In this document: one piece after another, positions 7,893 through 14,954 of the stretch
Position numbering within the stretch: position 1 is the first letter of the stretch
How the letters are laid out: each line of letters opens with the position of its first letter
Source: an uncultured Croceitalea sp.
Lineage (GTDB): Bacteria > Bacteroidota > Bacteroidia > Flavobacteriales > Flavobacteriaceae
Assembly (NCBI GenBank): GCA_947494805.1
Contig: CANLWK010000001.1
Coordinates: 496,001-560,000 of the forward strand
DNA: 64,000 bases
Direction: 5' to 3'
The notes under the pieces: generated by a model
Database searches by the model: none
Seen by the model: only the letters and a program-made list of their open reading frames with translations
Told to the model about the DNA's origin: nothing
Translations under genes and position numbers: made by a program

Positions 7893-8906
7893 TTGATTCA
7901 AAGATTTAAAGCTCTTGCCCTTCAAACCGAATGTTTTGCCATTAATTCGTGCAAAAACCGTACTTCGGCTTATGAATTGATGCAAAAATCCTTAGACAAG
8001 GTTTTGGCAGAGACCCGGGGTTCAAAAGCGTTCATTGGTCCAGATTTAAAACTTGTGGTCCTTCCCGAATACTTTCTGACCAGTTTCCCTTTTGGGGAAA
8101 GTTTGGGCATATGGCGAGAAAAGGCATGTCTCTCGACCGATGATGCCCTGTTCACTCAAATGAAAGAGTTCTGCGTGAAGCAATCCATCTTTTTATCAGG
8201 GAATTTTTATGAGTTGGATGAAAACTTTCCTGACCTATATTTTCAAAGCAGTTTCATTATTGATGATGAAGGAGAACTAATTCTGAAGTATCGTCGATTG
8301 AACTCGATGTTCGCTCCAACACCACATGATGTATTGGATGATTATATTAGTGTTTATGGGGATGACGCGCTTTTTCCAGTAGCAGATACCAAATTGGGCA
8401 AGTTGGCCTGTATTGCTTCAGAGGAAATACTTTACCCTGAAATCGCTCGTTGTTTAATGATGCGTGGAGCAGAGATTTTTCTGCATTCTTCGTCAGAGGC
8501 CGGAAGTCCGCAATTGACACACAAAGAAGTCGCTAAAAGAGCAAGGGCCATTGAAAATATGTGCTATGTGGTATCGGCCAATTCGGCAGGTATCTCCGGA
8601 ATCGATTTTCCATTTGCCGCAACTGACGGACTCTCAAAAGTGGTGAGTTATGAAGGTCATGTATTGGCAGAGGCCGGTACGGGTGGAAGCATGGTGGCCA
8701 ATAGTTATTTGGATATTTCCGCCCTACGGGATTATCGCTCTAAAGTATCGATGCAAAATTACAATGCACGGCAACGTTTTGAACTGTATGCACCTTCGTA
8801 CAGTTCCTATTCCCATTATCCTGCGAACAGTTTCAAGAAGGAAAATCCAAGCAAGGAATTGTTCATAAAAACACAATTAAACGTTATTAAAAAGATACAG
8901 AAGTAA
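7893..8906 (+). CDS. Nitrilase-superfamily (carbon-nitrogen hydrolase fold) protein with Ser at the catalytic Cys position
   Basis: 337 aa with the nitrilase fold read as VVLPEYF (Glu59), LKYRRLN (Lys132) and LACIASEEILYPEIA. Aligned without gaps to the usual catalytic elbow (C-Y-D-x-x-F-P-E), the nucleophile position is Ser176, not Cys; Cys173 lies three residues earlier. Family members cleave nitriles, amides or carbamoyl groups in the cytoplasm. Here activity may use a shifted Cys or be lost. The start is probably the TTG at 7893, because no ATG lies before the conserved first strand. The predicted MarR operator and promoter lie just upstream, and the MarR gene itself follows after 56 bp. 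Confidence 0.7.
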   Translation: MIQRFKALALQTECFAINSCKNRTSAYELMQKSLDKVLAETRGSKAFIGPDLKLVVLPEYFLTSFPFGESLGIWREKACLSTDDALFTQMKEFCVKQSIFLSGNFYELDENFPDLYFQSSFIIDDEGELILKYRRLNSMFAPTPHDVLDDYISVYGDDALFPVADTKLGKLACIASEEILYPEIARCLMMRGAEIFLHSSSEAGSPQLTHKEVAKRARAIENMCYVVSANSAGISGIDFPFAATDGLSKVVSYEGHVLAEAGTGGSMVANSYLDISALRDYRSKVSMQNYNARQRFELYAPSYSSYSHYPANSFKKENPSKELFIKTQLNVIKKIQK

Positions 8907-8962
8907 AAGTATGCGCCTTATATTACGGCAACTTTTAGTTCCCCACTTAATGAGACATAAAA

Positions 8963-9475
8963 ATGATAGAAAAAAGTATTGAAGAATCCATAGTACTTAG
9001 CATTTTTGAGCTATCGAATCAATTGAAAAAGATTGGGGATGAAGTGTACCAAAAAGTAGGTTTAACCACCCAGCAATGGCTTATCTTACTCCACTTGGCC
9101 GAGAATCCCAACCTTCCTTTTTTCAAAAGAGAGAAACATCAAAAAGCCTTAATGGCGAGTGAACTGGCCGAATCTCTAAACGTTTCACGAGCTAATATTA
9201 CAAACCTTATCAATGTCTTACTTGACAAGAATCTGATTCGACAATACGAAGATGAGAATGATAGACGTAAAAAGCGTTTGGAACTCACTAAAAAAGGGGT
9301 TGACTTGGTAAATAAGACACAGCCATCGCGTTTAGCCGTAATTATGTTCTTGACCGAAGGTTTTAGTAAAGATGAAAAGGAAACCTTCTTACGATTTTTA
9401 GAGGCCTGTTCTGGTAAAATCATTAACGAAGAAGAAAAAATACTATCATTTCATAAACTGCTGGTTAATGTTTAA
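8963..9475 (+). CDS. MarR-family transcriptional regulator
   Basis: 170 aa with the MarR winged-helix layout. An N-terminal dimerization helix precedes KVGLTTQQWLILLHL. The recognition region is MASELAESLNVSRANITNLI (about 54-73), and the wing DENDRRKKRLELTKKG carries the family D-x-R-x-x-x-x-x-L-T pattern. It should bind AT-rich inverted repeats as a dimer and release them on binding a small phenolic or amide ligand. The perfect repeat at 7836-7856 and its relative at 5626-5660 are the obvious candidate operators, making it the local repressor of the oxidoreductase, hydrolase and nitrilase units. Confidence 0.9.
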   Translation: MIEKSIEESIVLSIFELSNQLKKIGDEVYQKVGLTTQQWLILLHLAENPNLPFFKREKHQKALMASELAESLNVSRANITNLINVLLDKNLIRQYEDENDRRKKRLELTKKGVDLVNKTQPSRLAVIMFLTEGFSKDEKETFLRFLEACSGKIINEEEKILSFHKLLVNV

Positions 9476-9504
9476 TTGGTCATTTGAATGATAAATCAAA
9501 TACT

Positions 9505-9534
9505 AAAAAAGTCAGGTTTTAACCTTGACTTTTT
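9505..9534. terminator. Bidirectional intrinsic terminator after marR-type gene
   Basis: An inverted repeat AAAAAGTCA-GGTT / AACC-TTGACTTTTT with one bulge has A and T runs on both sides. It lies 30 bp past the MarR stop and closes the catabolic cluster. Confidence 0.7.
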
Positions 9535-9651
9535 CACCCTTTTTATATAAAAACCCCATAAATCATTGATTTAAAGGTAAGTGCTTCAATTCGGCTGCGC
9601 ACAAAATAAACTTCTCGCCCCACCGGCACGAAAAAAAAACCTACTTGTATA

Positions 9652-9674
9652 GAGCTTTCTTTTGCGGTCTTGGA
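9652..9674. repeat. Degenerate tRNA-Asp attachment-site copy
   Basis: GAGCTTTC at 9652-9659, then TGCGGTCT at 9663-9670 and TGGA, resembles GAGAGCTTTC-TGCGGTCTGGA at the intact left att site (10303-10321), with a 3-nt and a 1-nt insertion. It may be the far boundary of an older, mostly deleted element that used the same tRNA gene. Similarity is direct; the history is inferred. Confidence 0.4.
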
Positions 9675-9749
9675 TACCGAAATAAGTTCGGCACAGGCTT
9701 AACTTAAACATTTCCCAAACCTATTCAGAAACAAATGCGCTCTTTTTAT

Positions 9750-10110
9750 TCATGTGTTCGGGCACATACGTTTGAATAATGTAAGGCGATATTTTACCAA
9801 TGTCTTTCTATTGGTTGGGTGTAAACCGGGAGCAGTTAAATATTCAATTTCTCTACTACTTTTTGTAAATGATATGGAACCTTCATCCAATAAAAAATTC
9901 AAAAGTTTAGTGGTTTCTTCTTCCATTGCTTGTGTAAAAGAAAATTGTTTTTCTTGATTATAGGGCCTCAATTCTACTGAAAATTCTTAACTATTAAATA
10001 GTTACGATAGGTGGCACTGAAAACATCCAATCGCTCACAGATTTTGGAAACGATAAGTTTGCGCTCTTTTGAATACTGCTCACAAAAAACTGTTTTCTGC
10101 TGATTTTTCT
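9750..10110 (-). pseudogene. Possible decayed gene remnant left of the island
   Basis: Two adjacent minus-strand frames look protein-like. One reads ...SKERKLIVSKICERLDVFSA and onward to a stop near 9990. The other begins near 9990 and reads RPYNQEKQFSFTQAMEEET through to the stop at 9750. They would join with a single frameshift. The downstream frame has an amphipathic helical composition (about 75 residues). I do not recognise the family. It lies between two attachment-site copies, which fits debris of an older integrated element. The rest of 9476-10311 holds only the terminator, att and operator copies listed here. Confidence 0.3.
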
Positions 10111-10156
10111 TTCAATTCTAGTCTAAAGTAGATACGTGATACTATGCTTTTGAATT

Positions 10157-10183
10157 GAGCCGAATAATCTTCTTAATCGGCTC
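10157..10183 (+). promoter_or_regulatory. Second copy of the Fic-gene operator, with decayed start region
   Basis: GAGCCGAATA followed 7 nt later by TAATCGGCTC is the same 10-7-10 palindrome, with one arm mismatch, that overlaps the start of the Fic gene at 19946-19972. As there, ATG follows at once (10184). The next bases loosely resemble the Fic 5' end but hit a stop after eight codons. It reads as the remains of a second Fic locus outside the present island. Confidence 0.5.
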
Positions 10184-10283
10184 ATGCACTGCCAAAGGCA
10201 TCAAGAAGTAGTTCATGGAATGTAGTAGGTAGAACATTGCTGTTTTGAGGGTAGTATACACTTCGAAAAGTAGTCAAACAAAA

Positions 10284-10309
10284 AAAGCTCTCAAGAAATT
10301 GAGAGCTTT
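10284..10309 (-). terminator. Ancestral tRNA-Asp terminator, displaced by the island
   Basis: AAAGCTCTCAA and TTGAGAGCTTT form an 11-bp perfect stem with a 4-nt loop; on the minus strand it is followed by a T-run. It ends 2 bp from the left copy of the tRNA 3' end. This is where the terminator of the minus-strand tRNA-Asp gene would have been before integration. Confidence 0.75.
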
Positions 10310-10311
10310 CT

Positions 10312-10333
10312 GCGGTCTGGACGGGACTCGAAC
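10312..10333 (-). repeat. attL: 22-bp copy of the tRNA-Asp 3' end
   Basis: All 22 bases are identical to 28066-28087, the 3' end of tRNA-Asp(GTC) (acceptor 3' strand, discriminator and T-arm part). Identity stops abruptly on both sides. A partial tRNA end next to a terminator and an intact tRNA 17.75 kb away beside an integrase are the standard footprint of tRNA-targeted integration. Confidence 0.9.
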
Positions 10334-10655
10334 TTTTCCTCAAAATGCCCTGTACACAAGGCCTGCCAAATGGTCGTTTTTTGGGCTCACCGCGCCGCTC
10401 ACCTTTTAACAAAGTTTAACATTAATAAAAATAAATTGGAAGAAATAAAATCCTAAAAAAGTAAAACTAAATATTAATTACATATTACTCCATGAACTAT
10501 CATTTTCAAAGCTTTTTAAAGATTTCAACCATAGCCCAAGCTATGACTATAAGACTGGTCTGAAAAAATCTAAATCAATGGCCAGATAAGGTTCTAAGGG
10601 AACCTTATACAGTAAAAATTTACTAGGACTAGGTGTTTAACCTAAAATTTCTTCC

Positions 10656-11510
10656 TCAACTAATAGGTTTGGTTTGTGCTACTTGTTTAATGTATTGAAT
10701 ACGTTGTAGATGACCATTTCTGGAAGCTTCACTTCGGGAAGAATCTTTTGAGCGTTCGAAAGTATGTGGAAGTGGGCTAATACCATTATTCTTTACTTGT
10801 ACACCTGTAACGATTGGATTATATGTACAGTAATGGGTTTTCTTGAAATTGATTTTTAATCCCCTACCTCTTAATTCACTTATTATTTCCATCGTCATTT
10901 CCTTAAAATCAAAGGGGCCAGATATTGTGATATCATCTACATAAATGGAGACTTTTAGACCTCTATTTATATAACTTTCAAAAAGATCTGAGCAACTATG
11001 GAATACAACTAATGAGGCCAAATATGAAGAGGTAGGACACCCCTGAGGTATTTTTCCTTCCTTGGTTGATAAACGAGTAATTAATCTAGCAACGTCAGGG
11101 TAAAAACCTTCTTTTCGGAGCGCAGCTTCAACACTTCTAAAACTTACAGAAGGATAAAAGTCTTTAAGATCAGTTAAAAAGAAAAATTTATTCCCTTGAT
11201 GATGACGGGCATTCTTAACGGCATCTTTGTTTTTTATTCCTCCAAAAAAATATGATGGCAATTTTATTTTGTATAAAATGTTATTCAATATGCGTGATTG
11301 AACAAATTTTAGTTTTTTAATTGGGGCATTTATTGGTCGTGTTTGAAGCACACCACCAATATATTTTGGCTCTCCTTTTTCATCAGTTTTGGGTTCGTCC
11401 CAGTTGCGGTAAAGAGAGCTTTCATTTGTATCAAGCTTATCGGCCAGCCTTTTCAATAACTCGGGTTTAATTTTAAGTTCAAAAGCAAAGTCCTTTACTC
11501 TTTTTTTCAT
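10656..11510 (-). CDS. Retron reverse transcriptase
   Basis: 284 aa with the RT motifs in order: LTDLKDFYPSV (first catalytic Asp, 114), IPQGCPTSSYLASLV (154-168), and YVDD (190-193) holding the two catalytic Asps. Two retron-specific marks are present: NARHH (100-104), the NAxxH motif, and VTG (234-236). The protein should reverse-transcribe part of its own ncRNA into a branched msDNA. Its length fits small retron RTs. It is the last gene of a minus-strand unit behind a structured ncRNA, a 78-aa gene and an XRE gene (8-bp gap). YVDD in place of the commoner YADD is a minor variant. A 9-bp-arm hairpin (ATAAGGTTC / GAACCTTAT) lies just beyond the stop, near 10585-10610. Confidence 0.9.
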   Translation of the reverse strand: MKKRVKDFAFELKIKPELLKRLADKLDTNESSLYRNWDEPKTDEKGEPKYIGGVLQTRPINAPIKKLKFVQSRILNNILYKIKLPSYFFGGIKNKDAVKNARHHQGNKFFFLTDLKDFYPSVSFRSVEAALRKEGFYPDVARLITRLSTKEGKIPQGCPTSSYLASLVVFHSCSDLFESYINRGLKVSIYVDDITISGPFDFKEMTMEIISELRGRGLKINFKKTHYCTYNPIVTGVQVKNNGISPLPHTFERSKDSSRSEASRNGHLQRIQYIKQVAQTKPIS

Positions 11511-11518
11511 TTTAGGTC

Positions 11519-11812
11519 TTATTGAGAAATGAAAACATCGTTTATCATCGCTTTTAGAGAGGGCTCTAATAATTTATAAGCATCCCTTTTGGGAGCAGCT
11601 ACATCCTCTAAATCCATTGCAAAAAAAACCAATACAGGAGTTGGAATTGACAGTGTATTGGCTATTTGTTTTAATATTGAAAGCGTTGGTTCCTTCCTGC
11701 CTTTCTCAATAGATGAAAGGTAAGATTGAGAAAGGCCACATTTATCAGCAAACTCAGTTTGCTTAAAGCCTTTCTGTTTTCTTAGATTTTTGATAGCGCT
11801 GCCTATATTCAT
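11519..11812 (-). CDS. XRE-family helix-turn-helix regulator of the retron unit
   Basis: From the ATG at 11812 the protein is about 97 aa: MNIGSAIKNLRKQKGFKQTE opens a classical HTH_3 domain, with FADKCGLSQSYLSSIEKGRK as helices 2-3. The C-terminal 35 residues are helical (LLEPSLKAMINDVFISQ). A longer frame to 11881 exists, but its extra residues do not fit the domain. It should bind the 12-bp-arm palindrome upstream of the retron promoter. Retrons with an HTH partner are a known class, in which this protein may also act as the effector; which role applies here cannot be read from sequence. Confidence 0.85.
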   Translation of the reverse strand: MNIGSAIKNLRKQKGFKQTEFADKCGLSQSYLSSIEKGRKEPTLSILKQIANTLSIPTPVLVFFAMDLEDVAAPKRDAYKLLEPSLKAMINDVFISQ

Positions 11813-11849
11813 AACAATAGTGTAGTTTGAAGAAATGAGAAGTGTGGAA

Positions 11850-12086
11850 TTAGAATAACTTTGTGATATCATCGATTCCAAAGAATTTCAGAAACCTTAA
11901 TAGCAGGGAGAGTGTTTTTAAAGTTTGGTCTGGACTAAGGTCTTTCCCATCGTCTAAAATCTCTTCCAACTCAATCAGAATTGCTTCTAATAGAGCTTTA
12001 TCCTCTTCCGAGAACTGGTACCCGCTCTTTGCGAGTAGCGACCGAATCTTTTTACGGAGTTGGTCGACTCTGTGTTTGTTTTTCAT
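11850..12086 (-). CDS. 78-aa helical protein between retron ncRNA and regulator
   Basis: MKNKHRVDQLRKKIRSLLAK starts a short, charged, mostly helical protein with an acidic middle (LIELEEILDDGKDLS) and a hydrophobic end (LSLLLRFLKFFGIDDITKLF). No known domain was recognised. It lies 62 bp after the end of the ncRNA and 37 bp before the XRE gene, so it is co-transcribed with the RT. It could be a retron accessory protein, toxin or antitoxin; only the context supports a link. Confidence 0.65.
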   Translation of the reverse strand: MKNKHRVDQLRKKIRSLLAKSGYQFSEEDKALLEAILIELEEILDDGKDLSPDQTLKTLSLLLRFLKFFGIDDITKLF

Positions 12087-12148
12087 CTTAAATAGATTTA
12101 ATTAATAAATAAACTCGGGAGCACTATGCTACCTGCCTATTTAGCGGC

Positions 12149-12396
12149 GTGAACCCATGTAGGATACCGTTCTACTACACTTCTCCAGTTCCTGCCTTAA
12201 TTAAAACTTTGTGAAAAACGAAATAAAGCCTTTTAAAGCAACTTAATCACGGCTTGCAATCAGTCTAGGTACTCGGGAATGGCCTTCAAGGGGTAAACCT
12301 GTCAACCTCTCTTTCGAACTCGTGATGCCGCAATGAATACCCGAAAAGGGTGGAGGATTAAATCCTCTTCAATAGTCAAGAAACTCTTGGGTTCAC
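12149..12396 (-). ncRNA. Retron msr-msd non-coding RNA
   Basis: On the minus strand GTGAACCCA (12396-12388) and TGGGTTCAC (12157-12149) are complementary and bracket about 230 nt, as a1 and a2 ends do. After a1 come two small hairpins: GAGGA/TCCTC near 12355-12369, and ACCC-TTTTC-GGGT near 12340-12352, a typical msr stem with a pyrimidine-rich loop. Then follows a longer region with further complementarity (ATCACG with CGTGAT; AAGCC with GGCTT), the likely msd. A promoter-like TATATTCG sits about 30 bp upstream. The block is richer in GC than its surroundings and has no reading frame. The exact branch guanosine and msd ends were not resolved. Confidence 0.7.
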
Positions 12397-12425
12397 TAAA
12401 ACAAACATTTCAAAGAACTACATTG

Positions 12426-12462
12426 CGAATATAGCAAAAATATTTCTGATAGAAATATTTTT
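12426..12462 (-). promoter_or_regulatory. Retron promoter with palindromic operator
   Basis: The perfect inverted repeat AAAAATATTTCT / AGAAATATTTTT with a 3-nt centre (12436-12462) directly precedes TATATTCG (minus strand, 12433-12426), one mismatch from the TAnnTTTG -7 element. The operator therefore covers the promoter spacer, suiting repression by the XRE protein of the same unit. Confidence 0.65.
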
Positions 12463-12518
12463 AATTGAAAAATTGAAAATATATTCCTTTCAGAAATAAA
12501 AAAGTGCAAATTCAACGC

Positions 12519-14012
12519 TTAATATAATTTTAAAAGAGTATTATAAATCTCTACCATGGCCAAGGTATCCAACTTGCAATATGCTAACAGATTTTTTCTA
12601 GTTTGCTCAATATCTTCACCAAAATTAGGGTTAGAAACCATTCTGCCCCAAGTGTCCAATGCCGTGGTCCCATCTTGCACTTCCAAATTAGAATATGAGA
12701 ATTGTGGGCATAAAACAGGTAACACTTTTTTAATTGAGGTAGAACCATGAAAACGGTAATCCACATAGTCATCCTTGAAAATATCCATCAAATCGAACAT
12801 GTGGTTGTTCATGTAATCGAGGTAGGGTGCATACTCGGACAACCATTCTATCATGTCTTTGTTGCGTCCAACTTCAAAGGGTGCATTCCAAGAAATGAAA
12901 GTACCGTACTGTCCAGTAAATTCCTGCATTTTTGAAAGCATATCCGAAGGTAATACCATGGAATCTCCCAACCACTCGAAATGGGTCAGATTACCATCTT
13001 CGCTTAGCGAGTGTATAGAAACTTGAAACACCAAATGTTTATGCGGGCTCAGTAAGTCCACTTTAGGAATAGCACTAGCATAGGATTCATAATCCAAAAA
13101 ATGTAAGGGGTATTGCAGTTTTGAAAGTGTTGATTTAATTGCGGATTTATCGATAAGCGCCTTTTCCTGTTTTACAGATTCCACTTGGGTTCGTTGTTTG
13201 GTATTCAGCTCAAAATCCGGAGGAATATCTATGATGGCTATATTTCCTTGCTCAACCAGCTCCGTTACCTTCTTTGCCGAAATCCTATTAATCTCATAAA
13301 TTGAATGCTCAGGAATGTCTTCATTAAAATAACTGAAACAGTCACCGTGGTTGCTTCTCGTTTTATATCTGCATGGGCAATCAATGGTACTAGTATCCTC
13401 CTTATTAATTAAGGTTGCGGCAGCATTAATTTCATTAGCTACGGTAGAGTAGAGACCTTTTAATTCTTCTGTAATATCAGTAATATTCAGCAATTCATTT
13501 ACTGTGATTTCTCCCAACCTTATATAGTCTCTGTTTAGGTTAATAATAGATACCTTAGATACTGGATAATCACATTCTTGTAGCACATACTTTTGAAAAC
13601 ACGCATCTTTTAGATGGTTATGCTTACCAGATGTTTTAATACTGGTGGATGATTTTATCTCATAGATATGAAAACTGCCATCGGGCAACCTTTCCAAAAT
13701 ATCTACTCTTGCAAAAACACCTTTGGCAGTTAGAAATGAGGGCTGAAAAAACACGTTATTTTCTGAGGAAAGTGCTTTTTCAGTGTGTTCGAAGTTCGCT
13801 GTTTCAGGTATATCAACTCCTTTGTCAAAAAGCAGTTTCGCATACTCCTCTACTTCATACCCTTCATCTATCAATTTTTCCAAGAACAAAGAGAACTCAC
13901 CCTTAAACTCCTTATAAACATTAGGCTTGTTTTTTAACAACCATAATGATTCTGGACAATTAAGGTATTGAATGAAATCGGTTTTGGTTAGTCGGTATCT
14001 ATTACTCTTCAA
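12519..14012 (-). CDS. DUF2779 protein: PD-(D/E)XK plus DnaQ-like double nuclease
   Basis: 497 aa. The N-terminal half starts YRLTKTDFIQYLNCPESLWL and contains DILERLPDGSFHIYEIKSST followed by a Q-x-x-Y-x-x-Q-type helix (FQKYVLQE), the RecB/Cas4-like nuclease core with Asp, Glu and Lys. A CPCRYKTRSNHGDC cluster could bind metal or an Fe-S centre. The C-terminal half has HFLDYESYA (D-x-E), FISWNAPFEVGRN and YCKLDTLAMVE, matching a DEDD exonuclease. This is the DUF2779 architecture. It is the last of four genes, overlapping the Mrr gene by 11 bp, which points to joint action in nucleic-acid defence. Confidence 0.8.
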   Translation of the reverse strand: MKSNRYRLTKTDFIQYLNCPESLWLLKNKPNVYKEFKGEFSLFLEKLIDEGYEVEEYAKLLFDKGVDIPETANFEHTEKALSSENNVFFQPSFLTAKGVFARVDILERLPDGSFHIYEIKSSTSIKTSGKHNHLKDACFQKYVLQECDYPVSKVSIINLNRDYIRLGEITVNELLNITDITEELKGLYSTVANEINAAATLINKEDTSTIDCPCRYKTRSNHGDCFSYFNEDIPEHSIYEINRISAKKVTELVEQGNIAIIDIPPDFELNTKQRTQVESVKQEKALIDKSAIKSTLSKLQYPLHFLDYESYASAIPKVDLLSPHKHLVFQVSIHSLSEDGNLTHFEWLGDSMVLPSDMLSKMQEFTGQYGTFISWNAPFEVGRNKDMIEWLSEYAPYLDYMNNHMFDLMDIFKDDYVDYRFHGSTSIKKVLPVLCPQFSYSNLEVQDGTTALDTWGRMVSNPNFGEDIEQTRKNLLAYCKLDTLAMVEIYNTLLKLY

Positions 14013-14934
14013 AATAGTCTAAATCTATTTTTTTTATCTCGATAGTATCAGAGATTTGAACACCTAAATTATATTCGATTGCCAGCTCTGATAATTCTTT
14101 TCCATCAATCAAAACAATTTTTTGTTGCTTACTATCTATAGCAGTTTGTATTGCACTTGATGAAAATCTACTTGTTGTCAAAAACACACCTTTGTTTACA
14201 CCTTGAAGTGCCAAGGAACCAATGAAGTTTCGAATTTCCGGTGAACCTACAGAATTATTGGTAAAACGTTTAGCCTGTATATAAACATTTTCCAAACCCA
14301 ACCTATCTTGAGAAATGATTCCGTCTATGCCCTGGTCTCCCGTTTGTCCCGTATGTTGTGTGGTATCTCTACTAAAATCACCGTAACCCATTTTTTGCAA
14401 TAGCTGAATAACAAAACGTTCAAAATATTGAAAAGAATTTTCTTTTAGTTTATCCAATAATTCCGAAGCCAACTCATTATTAAGTTCTTCAATTGTCGTT
14501 GCTAAAATTTCCTCCGGGGTTTGTTCATCAGTTCTAGTAGTTGTAGTAACTTTTCTTTTATCATTGCTTTGACTGAAGGTTTTACGCCATTCTTGATAGT
14601 CTGGGAATTGTTCTAGTTGCTTCTTTCTTAATTTTTTTGGGGTGGTATTTAAAAATCTCTTGCCGACCTCTGTAATTTGATACACTCCTCTATCCGGGTA
14701 CTTTATTAGCCCTGCTTTTTTAAGGTAGCTTCGTGTCCACCCAACACGGTTTCTAAACAAACCCATTTGTTTGCTTGGAACTTGTATTTTTAAATGTTCC
14801 TCAGTTAGACTGAAATGACTGGTCAGAAGCTTCATAACTTCATTAAGAGATTTTGGTTTGCCATCCTCCAAAAGCTTTAACATGGGCAACATAATTGTTT
14901 GAAAGTCGGGGATATCGTTTTTCAAAGGGTTCAT
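14002..14934 (-). CDS. Mrr-like restriction endonuclease
   Basis: 310 aa. An N-terminal winged-helix Mrr_N domain contains NRVGWTRSYLKKAGLI and YPDRGVYQITEVGKRFL. A charged linker (about 130-150) leads to the Mrr catalytic domain: FERFVIQLLQKMGYGDF, then TGDQGIDGIISQDRLGLENV and YIQAKRF, giving the D...QxK core. Mrr enzymes cut modified or foreign DNA without a cognate methylase. It begins 20 bp after the type IIG gene and overlaps the DUF2779 gene, so the four are probably one transcript. Confidence 0.9.
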   Translation of the reverse strand: MNPLKNDIPDFQTIMLPMLKLLEDGKPKSLNEVMKLLTSHFSLTEEHLKIQVPSKQMGLFRNRVGWTRSYLKKAGLIKYPDRGVYQITEVGKRFLNTTPKKLRKKQLEQFPDYQEWRKTFSQSNDKRKVTTTTRTDEQTPEEILATTIEELNNELASELLDKLKENSFQYFERFVIQLLQKMGYGDFSRDTTQHTGQTGDQGIDGIISQDRLGLENVYIQAKRFTNNSVGSPEIRNFIGSLALQGVNKGVFLTTSRFSSSAIQTAIDSKQQKIVLIDGKELSELAIEYNLGVQISDTIEIKKIDLDYFEE

Positions 14935-14954
14935 TTAAAAAATTTAGCTCGGTT

